DNA of 64,000 bases from Lottia gigantea (GCF_000327385.1 NW_008707965.1:500787-564786), one strand, 5' to 3'; counted from the stretch's first letter, positions 1-12,979 are shown. The notes: generated by a model not told the origin, from the letters alone. Numbers and translations are program-made.

Positions 1-3000
1 AAGAGCATAAAATGGCGTATCGATTACCTTTCATTTAAGAGTATGAAAAACAATTAAGCGATCGTAATCAATCCAAGTGATAGGAGGTTACAAATAAGAT
101 TCATTCAATATCATTGCGAAGAAGCCTGTTCTGGAATAGAATATGCCGAATTGCATAGGTGTACCTTACTAATTGCACCAGTTTCCATCTCCCGTACTGA
201 CCCTTCTTGCTTTTTATCTGGTTGGTGGACAACTATAAGTATCATAAGCTCTTCATGTGGTCTATTTGGAATCTATGGCGGGATTGAAGACTGGATCTTC
301 ATGTAAGCGAGCCATCGCGGCTCCGAACCATTGAAAATTTCGTTTTGATAAGAATGTAAATTGTAAAAGACTGTAGTCAGGAGTAAAAACAGCCCTTAAC
401 AATACAAAATCAGAAGAATGTGAATGGATTATCGCTGCTTTTAAATGATGTTATTCAGACGAAACATTGACCATTTTGTGGTACGTGCATAAATGTGTCC
501 GTTTCGCGAGAAAAAAAATCAGAGAAGACAATGGACCGCGTGAGCTGTTTTCATAAGTTACACTTATTTAGATTGGAAAATAACATGTAAACCAGTTTCA
601 GAACAAATACTGTGCTAGTTCATTGGTTACCTAGTTTGAAACAGATAATCGCTATCACCAATTCGGAAACTTAAATTCCCTTTGATGTTGAGTGACACTG
701 ATTGGCGTTGATTGGTTATTGATTACTCCATTCCGAACCTTCGGCTGAGTTTTCTACGGATTACCTCGATGAAAATGAACTGTTTGGTGAAAAAGATTTT
801 CGTCTGGAAACCGAAACAATTGTGGTATCTGCGTGCTTAATATCCACATGGAATTAAAAGTGACTATTTTCTACGAAAGACACAATTCGTAAGCACAATT
901 TTGAAAGTTTTAATTATCGCTTGATCAATTTTCGCTCTGATGTTAACTGTTTTTAATGACAATGACCCCAATACGACCAACGGATCAATAGGGAGCAGAA
1001 ATCAGTATGTAAGATTGGACTGTGCCTTGAATAATAAAGGTCCCAATGTCCCTTCTATCAGAGTGAGCCAAATCTCAGTGACGCAAGTGGCATATGTAGG
1101 CGTATGTAGGGACCATAAAGAACCCCGCCCACCTCCCCCAAGACCGCGAAAGATCTTATTTTGAAGCGAAAATTAAGCCCTCTAAATGCCCAAAATTTAT
1201 CTCTGAAATCCGTTGTTTTATTGGAGCCCCCAGCAAACCCGAGAACCCCGACTAGAGGTTCGAGACATTTGATTCTATTGAAATATTTAGTGGTTTGGGT
1301 TGTTTTTCTGTCTTTTATTGTGGACTGAACATTGTATGACAGGAGACTACTGTTCACAAAATAGCTAAAACAAATTCAGTTCTTCATTGATGTATTTTCG
1401 ACAACTGTTTGGTTGGCTTCACGCCGACACTATGAGTTTATCAGGATAGAAAATGATTTTATCATTCTACTCTAACAATCTTCTGAAGACTTGCCAAATT
1501 TCCTGTAATCATACATTCATTATAAAATAGTTAAATATATTAGTATTTAAAGAGGCTCGCCCAGAATGAAATCTTTAAAACGTTAGAATGCTCATATTGT
1601 TCAATGATTGATCATACAGAGATTAGCTTACATATATTAGTTTGCTTTGTGTGCATACCTATATCAATCCAATGTTGTGGATGCATGCTGAAATAGTGGA
1701 AACATCAGGTTAGGGGGCCAAATAATTTTCCATAGGGCCATAGGCCATTCGTTCCCTATGTAAAATGATAATGAAATTTTAAAGTGGTGGAGTCAAACGC
1801 CACTGTGCCGAAATAGTCAAGTCGCAAAGTTGTTAGTCTGTGTCCGATCTGAATGATTTTGCCCTTCGATAACAATACGTTAGGATCTTATTGATTGAGT
1901 TAGTAAGAGACACTTGCTTTGCGCACATAAATTTCCTTGGTCACAATACATAATGTCAAACCATACAAAGAGAACCCGATTCTGCGTCTTTCTACAGTTT
2001 CTGTTGTAACTGAGCTTCATGAACAGTCTGAAGTGTTTAATAAGCCCTGGCCGATGTCGAGCGAGATAAAAACAAGTTCTATATCAATAAACGAGAACAG
2101 AAGACATCTAAGAATTATTCAAAATAAGTGGCTAGAGATGGGAGCCTGGAGATATGAGAAAATTTGATCACAGGAAGCAGGTGCTTTAATTCTTAACAAC
2201 ACGTGCTCATCCTCGTTTTACCGCCACTTCTATTAGTATACCACACTTTTTAGAGGCAATTAATTATCAAATGACCTTTGAACCCAGGCAGGGGGTTTAT
2301 CAACCGTCTGGAACCGACAGTATTTTATCTGAACGGCCATTTACCTTATCTAAAGGTGAAAATTTTATCACATTTGGTAAATATGACGCGAGGGATGATA
2401 TAAGAACATGTATGACATAATTGCATATTAAAATAAATGTGTTTCCATGGTTACATACAAAGAAACAATAAGTCAAGATTTTTTCCCGATAAATTTCTTG
2501 GAGTATCTCATGTTTGATTTTTTATTAGATTTTGAGTGATTTATGTTTAAAACTAATTATAGTCGACTGGGAAGCGAATATATTAAGACTGAAGTTATTT
2601 GGTGCGAGTTTTTAGACTTTTTACATCAAAGTTGCAGATTGATAACAAGTGTTTATTTATAGTTCTAGATGATAAAAAGATTCCATAACAGAAGTAAGAT
2701 ATGACTTTTTTCTGATTTATTTAGATTTGTGAAGGTGGGAATCATTTATAAAGTTAAAATTTGTATAAATCCGGTCGTTGTCCGTGTGAAATATTAAAGT
2801 GTCATTTTGTTCGTGGATTGTTTTTTTTTTAAAGTTAACTCTTGATAATTCACGATTTTTTTTTATCAAATTCACATCAGTTAGAGTGGAATTTGGAATG
2901 AAATATTGATTTTAAGAAATTTGAAACCGAGACCCACCACATGTGAATAAAGTTTTAAACAAAGAAATCGGAATGGACGGGATGACCGAATTCATTATGG

Positions 3001-3527
3001 AGTGCTAAAAGTGCCAAGAATCGTTTAAAACGCATTAAAATAATCTGCAGTTGCCTTTAGCAGTGATGAAAGCTAGAATTAATTATTTTCTCGAAATGTG
3101 AAACTGCAACGGGAAATAACAGAAAAGCGAATATTGTTTAAAACGGATGGAAAGTTGTGATGTCTTGGTTTTTCTATCCTCATGGTGAATAACATAACAA
3201 AGTGTGTCTATTGTTCTTTATTCGAAAGGTACCGTGTTTATGTTGTATTAGTGATTGATTTTGAATTTTGACTAACAATTGGAACTGACGGAACGTATTA
3301 ATTGATAGCCATTTCGATCAAATTCGTCTGTGATATAAGAAACATTCCAATAAAGTTTACCCAATAGTTTCAGTATGAGGTCAGTGTCGATTTAAATTTA
3401 ATGATATTCAAATTTGTGCGACAAAAAACTTGAATTGCAAGAAAAAAACACAAGTTTGTACGGGTTGATTTCGTAATGAAAAGTGATTGGTTTGGGTAGT
3501 TCTAATTCATTCAATTTCTCAGTTAAA
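1..3527. other. 5' flank of the hairpin-repeat gene; no gene recognised
   Basis: I see no exon with convincing coding character here; the open frames are short and lack splice context. The last few hundred bases before 3,528 are AT-rich and probably include the 5' UTR and promoter of the downstream gene. A GC-richer block at about 1,090-1,260 stands out in composition and may be an old dispersed repeat. No tRNA, CRISPR array or clear terminal-repeat element was found. Confidence 0.5.
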
Positions 3528-6500
3528 ATGGATTTAAAATCAACTGTCAAGATTCTAATCTGTATGATTTTCTACATTGGAGTATCAGAAACAGTACGAC
3601 GGAGATTCCACAGAAGGTATGTCTATTAAAATCTACAAAACATTCTTGATTTATTAAAAGGTGTTCACGTACATTTTGGCTGATTTGTTTGGTCAGGCCT
3701 GAATTGATTTCATGATTTGTACCATTGTAGTGGCTGGTGTCGCTCGCGAAACAGACAATGCTTACTCTTTTCGAAACACCTGATGGCACTTCTCTTTGGA
3801 GGAGTCAACTACCATACAACTTTTACTCTCGATTTTGCCATACTTTGGATGAGATTTTGATTTATTTTTATTCATGTAATTAGAACTTCTCTAATAATAA
3901 TCAAAGCACAATACCTGTAACGTGACTTTAGCTATACTGAACTCAACACTGAACCATATTTAGTGTGATAATTCGTTTACTTTTCTTGACCACAAGCCTT
4001 AAAAAACTCGCTAGCAGGTTATATGGTTGACACAGTGATAGTTTTCGCATTCAGCGCATTATATGAACATGTATGTGTTTTCGGTATAACGTTTTATTTA
4101 GTTTTATTGGGTTTTTTTCAGGGGTCCTCACATGTGTGGTCCAATGACTATGTTGAGATGTTGTCCAGGATGGGTTGCTGCCCCTTTTAGTAACCTGTGT
4201 ATACACAGTAAGTATAATCAACCACTGTGTTCACTCTGGTCAGGATAGTGACACGTCACTATCGAGGTATGCCCACTTTTCATGAGCCCATAGTTCTACT
4301 ATGCTTGTCAAAACTATTGCAATAATACCATATCTGTATCACATTCCAAACTACTGTTAAGCCCACCTTCAATTTAAACTCTACGATGGTATGCACACGC
4401 AAATGACGATTTGACACATTTTGTATTTCAGAATGCAGATATCTTCACTGTAATAATCACAGATTTACTGAGAATCCTTTAAACAACAGCCCTAGAATGA
4501 AAAGAGATGCATCGTTACCACACAATCAACGAATGAGGAGAATTGTTCAAGGGACCGGAAGAAGTAGTAAACCAAAACACACACAACACTTCCGCCATAT
4601 GAAACCGCGTGAGAAATCTACATTACATAAAAACATTCCAGAAGCAATAAAAAACCGTAATCCAAGAAGATTTTTCCGACCACACATATCGAAGTCAGAA
4701 GGAGAACCGACATTGCCTAGAATTGGTTACAGAACGGTATCCGACTTACGGCCATCTTATTCGGCGAAATTAGGTAACAATATTGGACGATCTCAGGGGT
4801 CAATTTCGAAATGGCGAGCTTATTTCCAATCGAAGAAAAATCAGACCAGAGTTGTACGACGTCGATACGACAGACACGGTCGACCTGTTATAATAAAGGA
4901 TGGTCGTAATGAAAATAATCAACGTGGAACAACTGTGGTCACAAGTTCGACACAGGGCACTTTTACCACAGAGAGGGCCTTGACATCATCTAACACTCCT
5001 GCCAGCCAGATGCTGAGAGATCAGACACGGCATCAGGAAGACAGAACCACTAACAAACCCAAACCGAAACGTAAAAGTCGGAGAAAATTCAGGAAGGTAC
5101 AAAGAACAAGACACGGGAAAAGACTACGGGAAGGCAGGCGTCGGAGACGAAAGAAGCCACGGTTCGTCCCACCAATTGGATTCCAAGGTGATCAACCATT
5201 TTTAGACCTGACACTGCCACAAGATGAACTGATTCTTGAGGATCTTAAGTCAACTGCTGTAGATCTTCCTGGATCTAACTCCACAGATCTAACCATCTCA
5301 GGGTCGAACTCCACTCTCGAAAGTTTAGGTGTGATCTGCCGTGGTGATCTTTGTCTTCAAAAGCAACGTCTTCTGACCTACAATATGACGAATATGAAGA
5401 ATTTGTTGGATCCATCGGAGGTCGAATGTCCAAAAGGATACTTTAAAGCAATTCGAGAAGGCATCATCGTATGCGAAGCTTACCGAAAAAGCGTTAAAAA
5501 GCCAAAACGTGATCGCAAGAAGAATAAAAACCGGCGCAAAAAGAAAGTTCAAACAACCCCAGTCATTGTGGTAAAAGATAAAACCAGCTCACCAAGGACC
5601 ACGACCACAACCCTTGAACTAATAACAGACCTACCAATAATTCGGGTTACGGGAACTCAGTGTCCACCAGGGCAAATTAAAGACCACCGAGGTGATTTGG
5701 GAATATGTATTGATATTCCACCACCTACTCCTCCACCAATCCCCGACTACGGTCCAGATATTTACAGCCAAGCATGTCCACGACGACAAAGGACAGTTTT
5801 CAAAAATGGTGTCACTTTCTGTGCAGATGAAAATGATTATGGTGTATGCGATTCCGACCAAGAACCCAAAGAAAGAGATGGAATTTTATTTTGTGAAGAC
5901 GTCGTTCCTACAAAAGTTGAAGTTGTTTCAAAATTACCCCCAAGTTCTTCCGAGGAACCACACAATTCAACGACAGACCAACCATGTTCACCAGGACAAG
6001 TTTTGATAACCGGTGATTCAGGGACAGTTTGTGTAACACCACCAGATGCTGATGTAAGCACTTCAGTTGATTCAGCTAAAACCGGAACTTTCTGTGTGAA
6101 CGGTGTGGAGCCGGTGATTGAAAATGGTAAAGCAGTGTGCAAGGATCTTGATATTTACGAAGAAATTCTACCCATTAATGCAGCTTGCCCTGAACATTAC
6201 ATCTTTACAAAAATAGAAGGAAAATCAATCTGCAGAAAAGACATCTTGAACCCTAAAGACGGTATATGCCCTGTTAGATACACAATGCGGACACTATCTG
6301 GAAAGGCTATCTGTGTCTTTGACTATCCAGAGTCAACAAACATAGGGATTGCACAAATTGATGGTAAATGCCCGTCCGGACTAAAGGTGGTTGAGTCCAA
6401 CGGGAAAGAACTTTGCAAGTCATCAGTACCGAATGAAGATTTCATTCGACCAAGGCGAGGACAATGCCCTGTGGGTTATATCTTGATTACTAAGGATAGA

Positions 6501-9500
6501 GAATTGCTTTGTAAAAAAGACGATGCTTTTGATGGATCATTTATTTTCAATGAACTTCCTGAAGATGGAATGTGTCCACTGAATTATCACTTAGCTTTTC
6601 TAGACGATAGACCAGTTTGCATCAAATCAAACCAAGATGTTCTACCACCAATAAACGGACAATGTCTTGAAGGCTATGTGTTGCTCTCCAGTAAGGAAAA
6701 GGTCATCTGCAAGAAAGAGCCAACATCAACGAATGACTGTCTAAGAAGTGAGAAGCTGGTTGAAGAAAATGGCCACAAGGTCTGTAAGAATATCTTGGAT
6801 CTTCCACCGGATCTGAACTGTCCACCGGGATACAGAACATACGAAGGTGTTTGCGAAGAAGAAGAACTGTTGAGGATCCTTTTCGAATCAGGGGAAGAAA
6901 TCCAGTGTCCCGATGGCCAAGTCCTGACAGAAAAGAACAACAGATTTTTCTGTGAATCGCCTGAAATTATAGACCCTGATGAGTCCAACCCTCCTCACGG
7001 TTGTTCAGAGAATCAATTACCAGTCCAACAGAACGGAGAGGTGGTATGCGTTGATTCGGAAGAAAGACGACGTCCACAGTCTTCAACGACCGAATCACCC
7101 GTGTACTGCGCTCCGGGAGAGAGAGTTATTATCAGAGATGGAGAAGCACTTTGTGAGCCTTCCAGGGGTGATATTGATATAGGCATCGAGATTGGCGAAA
7201 CTTCAACAAAAGGCGTCCAGATTCCCGTATGTCCAAATGGCACAAGCAAAGTAACAGTCATTGATCGCTCTATATGTAAATCAGGTAAAGAACTTTGCGC
7301 AGATGGACAGAAAATCGTCGAAAAAGATGGGAAAATATTTTGTGAAAACTCTAAAGGCATTATGGTTGAAATAAACACCGATGTAGTCCCACAATGTCCG
7401 GATGGAACAGTAATTGTAATAAAAGACGAAGAGAAGATATGTAGAGAAAACACAAGTGTTCCAGATTGTCCACGGGATCAATCAGTCGTTATTCGAGGTG
7501 ATGATGTTTTCTGTGAACTTTCGGGTTTGATCAACTCGAGAAGGGAAGTGAAGAGCACCACACCAAAGCAGACTACGACTGAAGGTTTGAGCTGTCCTAA
7601 AGGACAAACCAAGGTTATCAAAGATGACAAAGTATTTTGCGAAATTTTCGACAAGATTGATTCAAATCAAAGACACGGCGACCCACAAACTACGACATAC
7701 TCTACAAAAATCGTTGATTTGGAAGGAGAACCAAATGAAGATTGTCCGAAAGGATATACCAAAGTTCCCTTGGGGAATGGAAGATTTGAATGTGAACTAA
7801 CAATCGAACGCACTGAAGAACCAAAAGAAGGATGCCCAGAAGGATATAAGAAGGTCGAACTGCGAGGTGGGAACTTTGATTGTGAAATCGAAGAAGACTG
7901 TCCGAAAGGATTCAAAAGAGTAGATAGTCCGGATGGCACCTTTAAATGTGATCGATCCTCGGATTGTCCAGTCGGACACAGGAAAGTATTTTTCTCAAAC
8001 GGACAATTTGAATGCGAACTTGATGAATGTCCTCCTGGATTCAGAAAAAAATGGGCATTCAACAGGTTCATCTGTGAACCAGAGAGATTCAAGCAGAAGA
8101 ATTTAGATGGAGAATGGGTAGATCCCTCACTAGTTGATTGCCCAGAAGGATACGTCAGGGCGTTGAGGGATAACCTTCTAGTTTGCCAGTCTTTGAGAGG
8201 CAGCGTTGGGGCAAATATTAACTGTTCATCCAACGAGATCCTTATACTAGAAGACAAGGGGCCTCGATGTGAGATTTTCCGTTGCAATGAAGATGAAAAA
8301 CTGGAAATTGAAGATGGAGTAAGGAACTGTCGGAGGATAATAACCACAACTCCTTCCCCTATTTGTCCACGTGGGATGGAAGTTGTCAAAATTGAAACTG
8401 GGTATATCTGTAGATATATCGAAGTAACGACCACCGCCATTCCAACTACGACTATCGCCTGTCCGGAGAAAGAGATCCTCGTACGGACAGAAACGGGATT
8501 AAGATGCATCAGAATACATACACCAAAACCAACCACTACCGAGGCACCTTGTCCAGCTGGAATGAGATCCCTGTCCACCGGTGTTGGAATTATTTGTATA
8601 TTTGAAGGTGAGCGGTTCCGTACCACAACTGAACGGACATCTTGTCCAGATGGGCAAGTATTAATGGAAACATCTGATGGAAAACCTGTTTGCGGTTTCC
8701 AAATTATCAGACTTGAATGTGAAAAAAATCAATTAGAAATTTTCACAGTAGATGGTAACAGAATGTGCAAGAACGTGAAAGATCTCGAACCGGATGAGAA
8801 TCCATGCCCAGTTGGATTGTTTCCGGTTGTTTCCAGTAATGGAGTCGAATGCCAATACACCGAAACAGATATACACAGTGTTCACGAACCAGCGTGCAGT
8901 CAAGGTCAGATACTTACACTGACACAATTTGGGTTCTTCTGTGAGGATTTGGTTATAGATGAACAACTTCCGGTTTGCAGTTCAAAACAAGTGGTCGTTC
9001 AAACGAAGCAGACTTTAGAATGTGTTGAAAGGGAAGAGACGAATCTTATTTGTGACGAAGGACATCAAATGGTGAAGACTGACTCTGGGTATTTCTGTGA
9101 ATTGTACCAATTTGACGTGAAGAAAGAATGCAACGAAGGTGAGATCATGGTCATATTTGGAGAAGATCGAATTTGTAAAAACCTTGAGCATAATATCGAG
9201 CTTTGTGGACAGGGTTACAAAGCCATCCGAACTGAAGAAGGGTTCGTCTGCAGTAGTGTTCATCTGCCTCTTCAATGTCCTGAGGGGTACCATCTACACA
9301 CGGGATCAAATGGAAAACCCGAATGCGTCAATCACACTGATGATCAGCCTTGCTTGGGTAGTGATGAAGCGCCATGTGAGAATGGAGTACGCCTGGTACC
9401 ATGTAAACCAGGATATAATGTAATAGATGGTCTAGAGGGACCTGAGTGTGAATTAGGGGACTTTATCGAAGTTGTCTGCAGTGAGGAAAAAAAGTGCTTG

Positions 9501-11818
9501 GTGGAATCGTGTAAAACTGGATATGGCACAAAGACATGTCAAGATCTTCTGCAGCTAGTGCTAGATGGATGCATACCACAGTGTTCTAATGGTGGAAGGT
9601 GTGTCAACAAGACCTGTCTGTGTCCTGTTGGAGTGACCGGTGGCTCGTGTGAAGAAGGTAAGGTTTAGCTATGTGCTCCATTAGTTACCTTCAAAATCAT
9701 CGGTACCGGATGTCAGCAATGGCACAGTAAAGTCAATTCGGCATAGGTCAATAAAAATCCGCACAAGCAAAACATTTGTGCATAAGATTGAAATAAGATA
9801 CACTGGGATTAGAGGACACATAAGTATGAATGCCCATGATCTTCTAGCTTGTAGAAACACGTGCACCTTTGATGAAATATCCTACATCCACAGACCAGTA
9901 TTAAATCGGACAAAGACATTTTAACCACGTGTTTGTATTTCAGATATTAATGAATGCAATGACCTTCAAGATGGATATTGTCAATACGGCTGCCACAATA
10001 CCTTTGGTAGTTTTGAATGTAGATGTCCTGAAGGAACAACTTTAAACGCTGACAAAAGAACGTGTAAAGGTAGATTACTCTTGATTCAGAACCTTATTTA
10101 CTTATCAATGGTTTGTTTAATAGCTATGGGAGATATGCATGTTACAGATCTTTTGAAATTACAGTTGGAAATCGAATCCAATCAGAAACCGAACAGTAGG
10201 ACTTGAAACTCAATTTCATTTCTTTTATTCATTTTCAGTCCTAAATATGCACCGCAGCATTGTAAAAGGGAATGAAGATCTATCGAAAACAGATCTTGAC
10301 TTCAATTTACAACTCTGAAAGTCTTTGAGAATTTAGTGAATGCTGTTCAACACTGTCTGTTTAATTTCAGCTATTGGGTGTATACCTGATTGCATGAATG
10401 GTGGAATTTGTTCAGGGGGATCATGTTCTTGTCCCCGGGGTTTTAATGGAACAGTCTGCGAAAACGGTAGGTTGGTTGGTTGGTATATAGAGGACGAGTT
10501 AACGTTCGCTTCCAGCGGGTGCTGATAGCGCAAATTAGGTAGTTGGTAGTCGTAGTAGGTAGTTGGAGAAAACGAGTATATTCCGAATGTCCTTTTATAC
10601 CAGATACTTTCAGTGGCGGAGCCTGGTTGACGTCCGAGGAGGAGGAGGTGTTATGAGATTCAAGCCCGAAAAACTTGCGTCCGCTTTTGTTTTTTATCGA
10701 AAATAATTATTTCAGATATAAATGAATGTGGTGAAAACGATGGTTTGTGTGAGTTTTACTGTAGAAACACGTTCGGTGGTTATTCCTGTATCTGCCCTCC
10801 TGGATCACGATTACGAGATGATGGTAGAACCTGTATGAGTAAGTATAAATATGGTTTTAGAAAATGTACGATGTGGATTCAACCAATAGTCCGTTTCAAA
10901 ATGAAGCATAATAGTTCGCCGAAGAATAAATGAAATCGTTAATTGCTGTGTGCAGTGCCAAAAATTTTGCCAGGACAACGGCTTTAGCCCAGACTTTTTC
11001 TTTTTCCGACTAGGATGGAATCTTAATTGCTCATGACCTGTAGGCCTACCCCGCTGGTTTATTATCCTTCAACGACTATACACTTTTTTCCTGTCAGTCC
11101 CTCAGACCTGCACCACAGAACTGGTTTGAAATAACCCTTTTTACATAAACGGAATCTGGTTTACATAATGAATATACACGAGCATTATATATATTCCAGA
11201 TACAACATGTATACCGGAGTGTAAAAATGGCGGGAAATGTGAGAATCATAGATGTATTTGTCCAGAAGGTTTTTACGGTGTAATATGTCAGTTAGGTAAG
11301 GCATATTTTTCACGGACAAATTTGGGTGCCATTGTTAACATGCAGATAATATTTGCGTTGATGAACCATTGATTGTTAAGGTGGAATGAGATTATTACTC
11401 ATAGAAAGCACGGGCCTAGTTCCGAAGCTATTTGTAGTACAAATGTATTCATCTTATTGGCACTATTGCAGTTATTGCTTTCAGAATGATTGAAATGATC
11501 AAGGCGAAATCGTGACCTTTATTTATTGCTGACACAACAGTGGGCCATTCTTTGTTGTGAATTCTTGTATATTTAGGGGCTGTAAGGTTATGCGTTCCAA
11601 CTTCCAATTGTTCGTGGAATTGAATAAAGGCTAAGTTTCTGCTCCTGATTGAGCTAATATTTTATATTTCAGATGTGAACGAGTGTTACCAAGACAAACC
11701 GTGTAGTCACCAGTGTATCAATACACATGGTTCTTACAGATGTTCCTGTCCACAGTGGGCTGTTTTGACCCCAGATCATCATAATTGTCGTAATATCACG
11801 TCCACCACTATATTATAG
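3528..11818 (+). CDS. Secreted multi-repeat protein: signal peptide, CCPGW module, basic region, ~42 Cys-hairpin repeats, 3 EGF/cbEGF pairs
   Basis: Eight exons: 3528-3616, 4122-4207, 4432-9657, 9944-10069, 10371-10466, 10716-10838, 11200-11295, 11673-11818. All junctions are GT-AG and phases agree, giving about 1,995 residues ending in TAG. Residues 1-21 are a hydrophobic signal peptide. Exon 2 carries a CCPGW cysteine module like the fibrillin N-terminus (MCGPMTMLRCCPGW). Residues ~80-310 are Arg/Lys-rich with possible furin sites. Residues ~391-1690 hold about 42 units of form CPxG..(G)..C, separated by Thr/Pro/acidic linkers, all in one exon. The C-terminus alternates plain EGF (NGG motif) with calcium-binding EGF (D-I/V-N-E-C); each EGF exon is symmetric phase 1-1. 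It is probably an extracellular matrix or surface protein (inference). The short tail lacks a membrane helix or GPI-like signal. I cannot name an orthologue. The gene model is strong; the function is unknown. Confidence 0.88.
5427..9326 (+). repeat. Array of about 42 two-cysteine hairpin repeats within one exon
   Basis: The consensus unit is C-P-x-G-[YQ]-x-x-[VI]-x(3)-[DN]-G-x-x-[FIV]-C, usually with 14 residues between the cysteines. Units are joined by variable linkers of 4 to about 60 residues, often acidic or Thr-rich. Examples are CPDGQVLTEKNNRFFC, CADGQKIVEKDGKIFC and CPKGQTKVIKDDKVFC. Hydrophobic and polar residues alternate around a central D/N-G turn, which suggests a beta-hairpin closed by one disulfide (inference). 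Unit 15 is short (CPPGYRTYEGVC). Units 24-27 are one residue longer and nearly abut. The repeats are diverged at the DNA level, so the array is old. Confidence 0.85.
10611..10680 (+). mobile_element. Possible solo end of a hAT-like DNA transposon
   Basis: The intron between the second and third EGF-pair exons contains CAGTGGCGGAGCCTGG, the typical start of many hAT elements. A GC-richer stretch (GAGGAGGAGG) follows. I found no matching inverted end nearby, so this is probably a truncated fragment. TTGG and TAG-type simple repeats lie just upstream at about 10,470-10,570. Confidence 0.35.
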
Positions 11819-12299
11819 CATATACTTTAATATCATTATTAGCTATATGAGCTATCAAAAAGGAGATTTTGGACCACATACCCAGTAGTGAATATATAAC
11901 AGTTGATGTAAGGGCAATATTATACCCTTAGTCTGACATGATGTATTGAAAATGTGAAAGCTTCGAGGTGACAGTTTTAGATGTTTACTTGCTAATTCGG
12001 AAAACTTTATGATGTGGATGTTTGAAATCTAGAGATCAGAAACATTCTTGTGTCGTAAAAATATAGTTGTTCATACTTATAGAATAGAGGACGGAATTTA
12101 TCATATTCACCGAGAATGTATCATAATTATGTATAATGTGTCATAAAGTAAACAATGTAACTCGCTATCAGGTAGTATCTGATCTACTGTTGTCCAAACA
12201 GACCAAAAAGAAGGCGTGAAGGTATCCCTAAAGAAACGGTCAAAATACTATGGACCAACAAAATCAATAATTTTGATTATTATAAGCAATTGCCCAAGC
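11819..12299. other. 3' flank of the hairpin-repeat gene
   Basis: AT-rich sequence follows the TAG stop. It presumably includes the 3' UTR. I found no canonical AATAAA close to the stop, so the cleavage site is unassigned. Confidence 0.4.
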
Positions 12300-12470
12300 G
12301 CCCAAGCCAATTAAAACGCATCGCGCCAGTTGAATGTTGTTTTAATTTTCGCGCCAATTTAGATTCTCACGTGCAGTTATTAGTGATACTATGACGTCAC
12401 TGGCAGTAACTGCATTCAAAGTTGCAAAAACGCATTGGAACCGACGACCGTTGTTGATGAAATGATGGAA
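12300..12470 (+). promoter_or_regulatory. CpG-richer probable promoter block upstream of the SLC37A2-like gene
   Basis: This stretch has many CpGs compared with its surroundings. It contains an E2F-like TTTTCGCGCC (12346-12355), a CACGTG E-box (about 12,368-12,373) and a perfect CRE palindrome TGACGTCA (12392-12399). It lies 0.8-1 kb before the SLC37A2-like ATG and after the 3' end of the preceding gene. Promoter function is inferred from site clustering and position. Confidence 0.4.
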
Positions 12471-12979
12471 ACTTAATTTAATTCGGAATTAGATATATAT
12501 GAATAGATGAAATTGCAGTCCTATAATTGGTAGAAATTTAGACAACAGATTAGGCTACTGGTATAGGGCCTATGTTTCTCTCAAGTAGAACTACATTGCC
12601 GATAGCCTACTCAGATACTCAGCCAGGGGCCGAGGGGTCACACAATTGTCAGGGTGGGCTCACAGTACAAGGCTAAAAGAACTCATTAAAAAGAACTATG
12701 AAGGACTCTATTTGCGAAACCACCCGATCCTGTAAACATATGAGTATAGGTACATCTTTTGCAGCTACTTAACTGATCACAAAATGCTCAAAGGTTGATC
12801 TGTAAGCCGAACGTGAAAACTCTTCGGATCCGTAAAGAAATGGATTAGTAGTTGATAGGTTAAATAACAGACAATCCTTGATTAACCCACTATTGTCTAA
12901 ACAAATAGCTATTATTATATCTTCACTTGTTCACATAAATAGGCCTAGTTGATTTGTTAATCCCTCTAGTAATAATATA

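Noticed and set aside
1058-1357. 99-codon minus-strand frame upstream of the matrix gene
   Set aside because: No splice context, no recognisable motif, and it coincides with a local GC-rich block. More likely a repeat than a gene.
7013-7453. 146-codon minus-strand frame
   Set aside because: Another antisense shadow within the same repeat exon.
7667-8626. 319-codon open frame on the minus strand
   Set aside because: It is the antisense shadow of the hairpin-repeat exon. Its repeating P-S/F-G-Q-S pattern is the reverse image of the CPxG codons, and it has no splice or start context.
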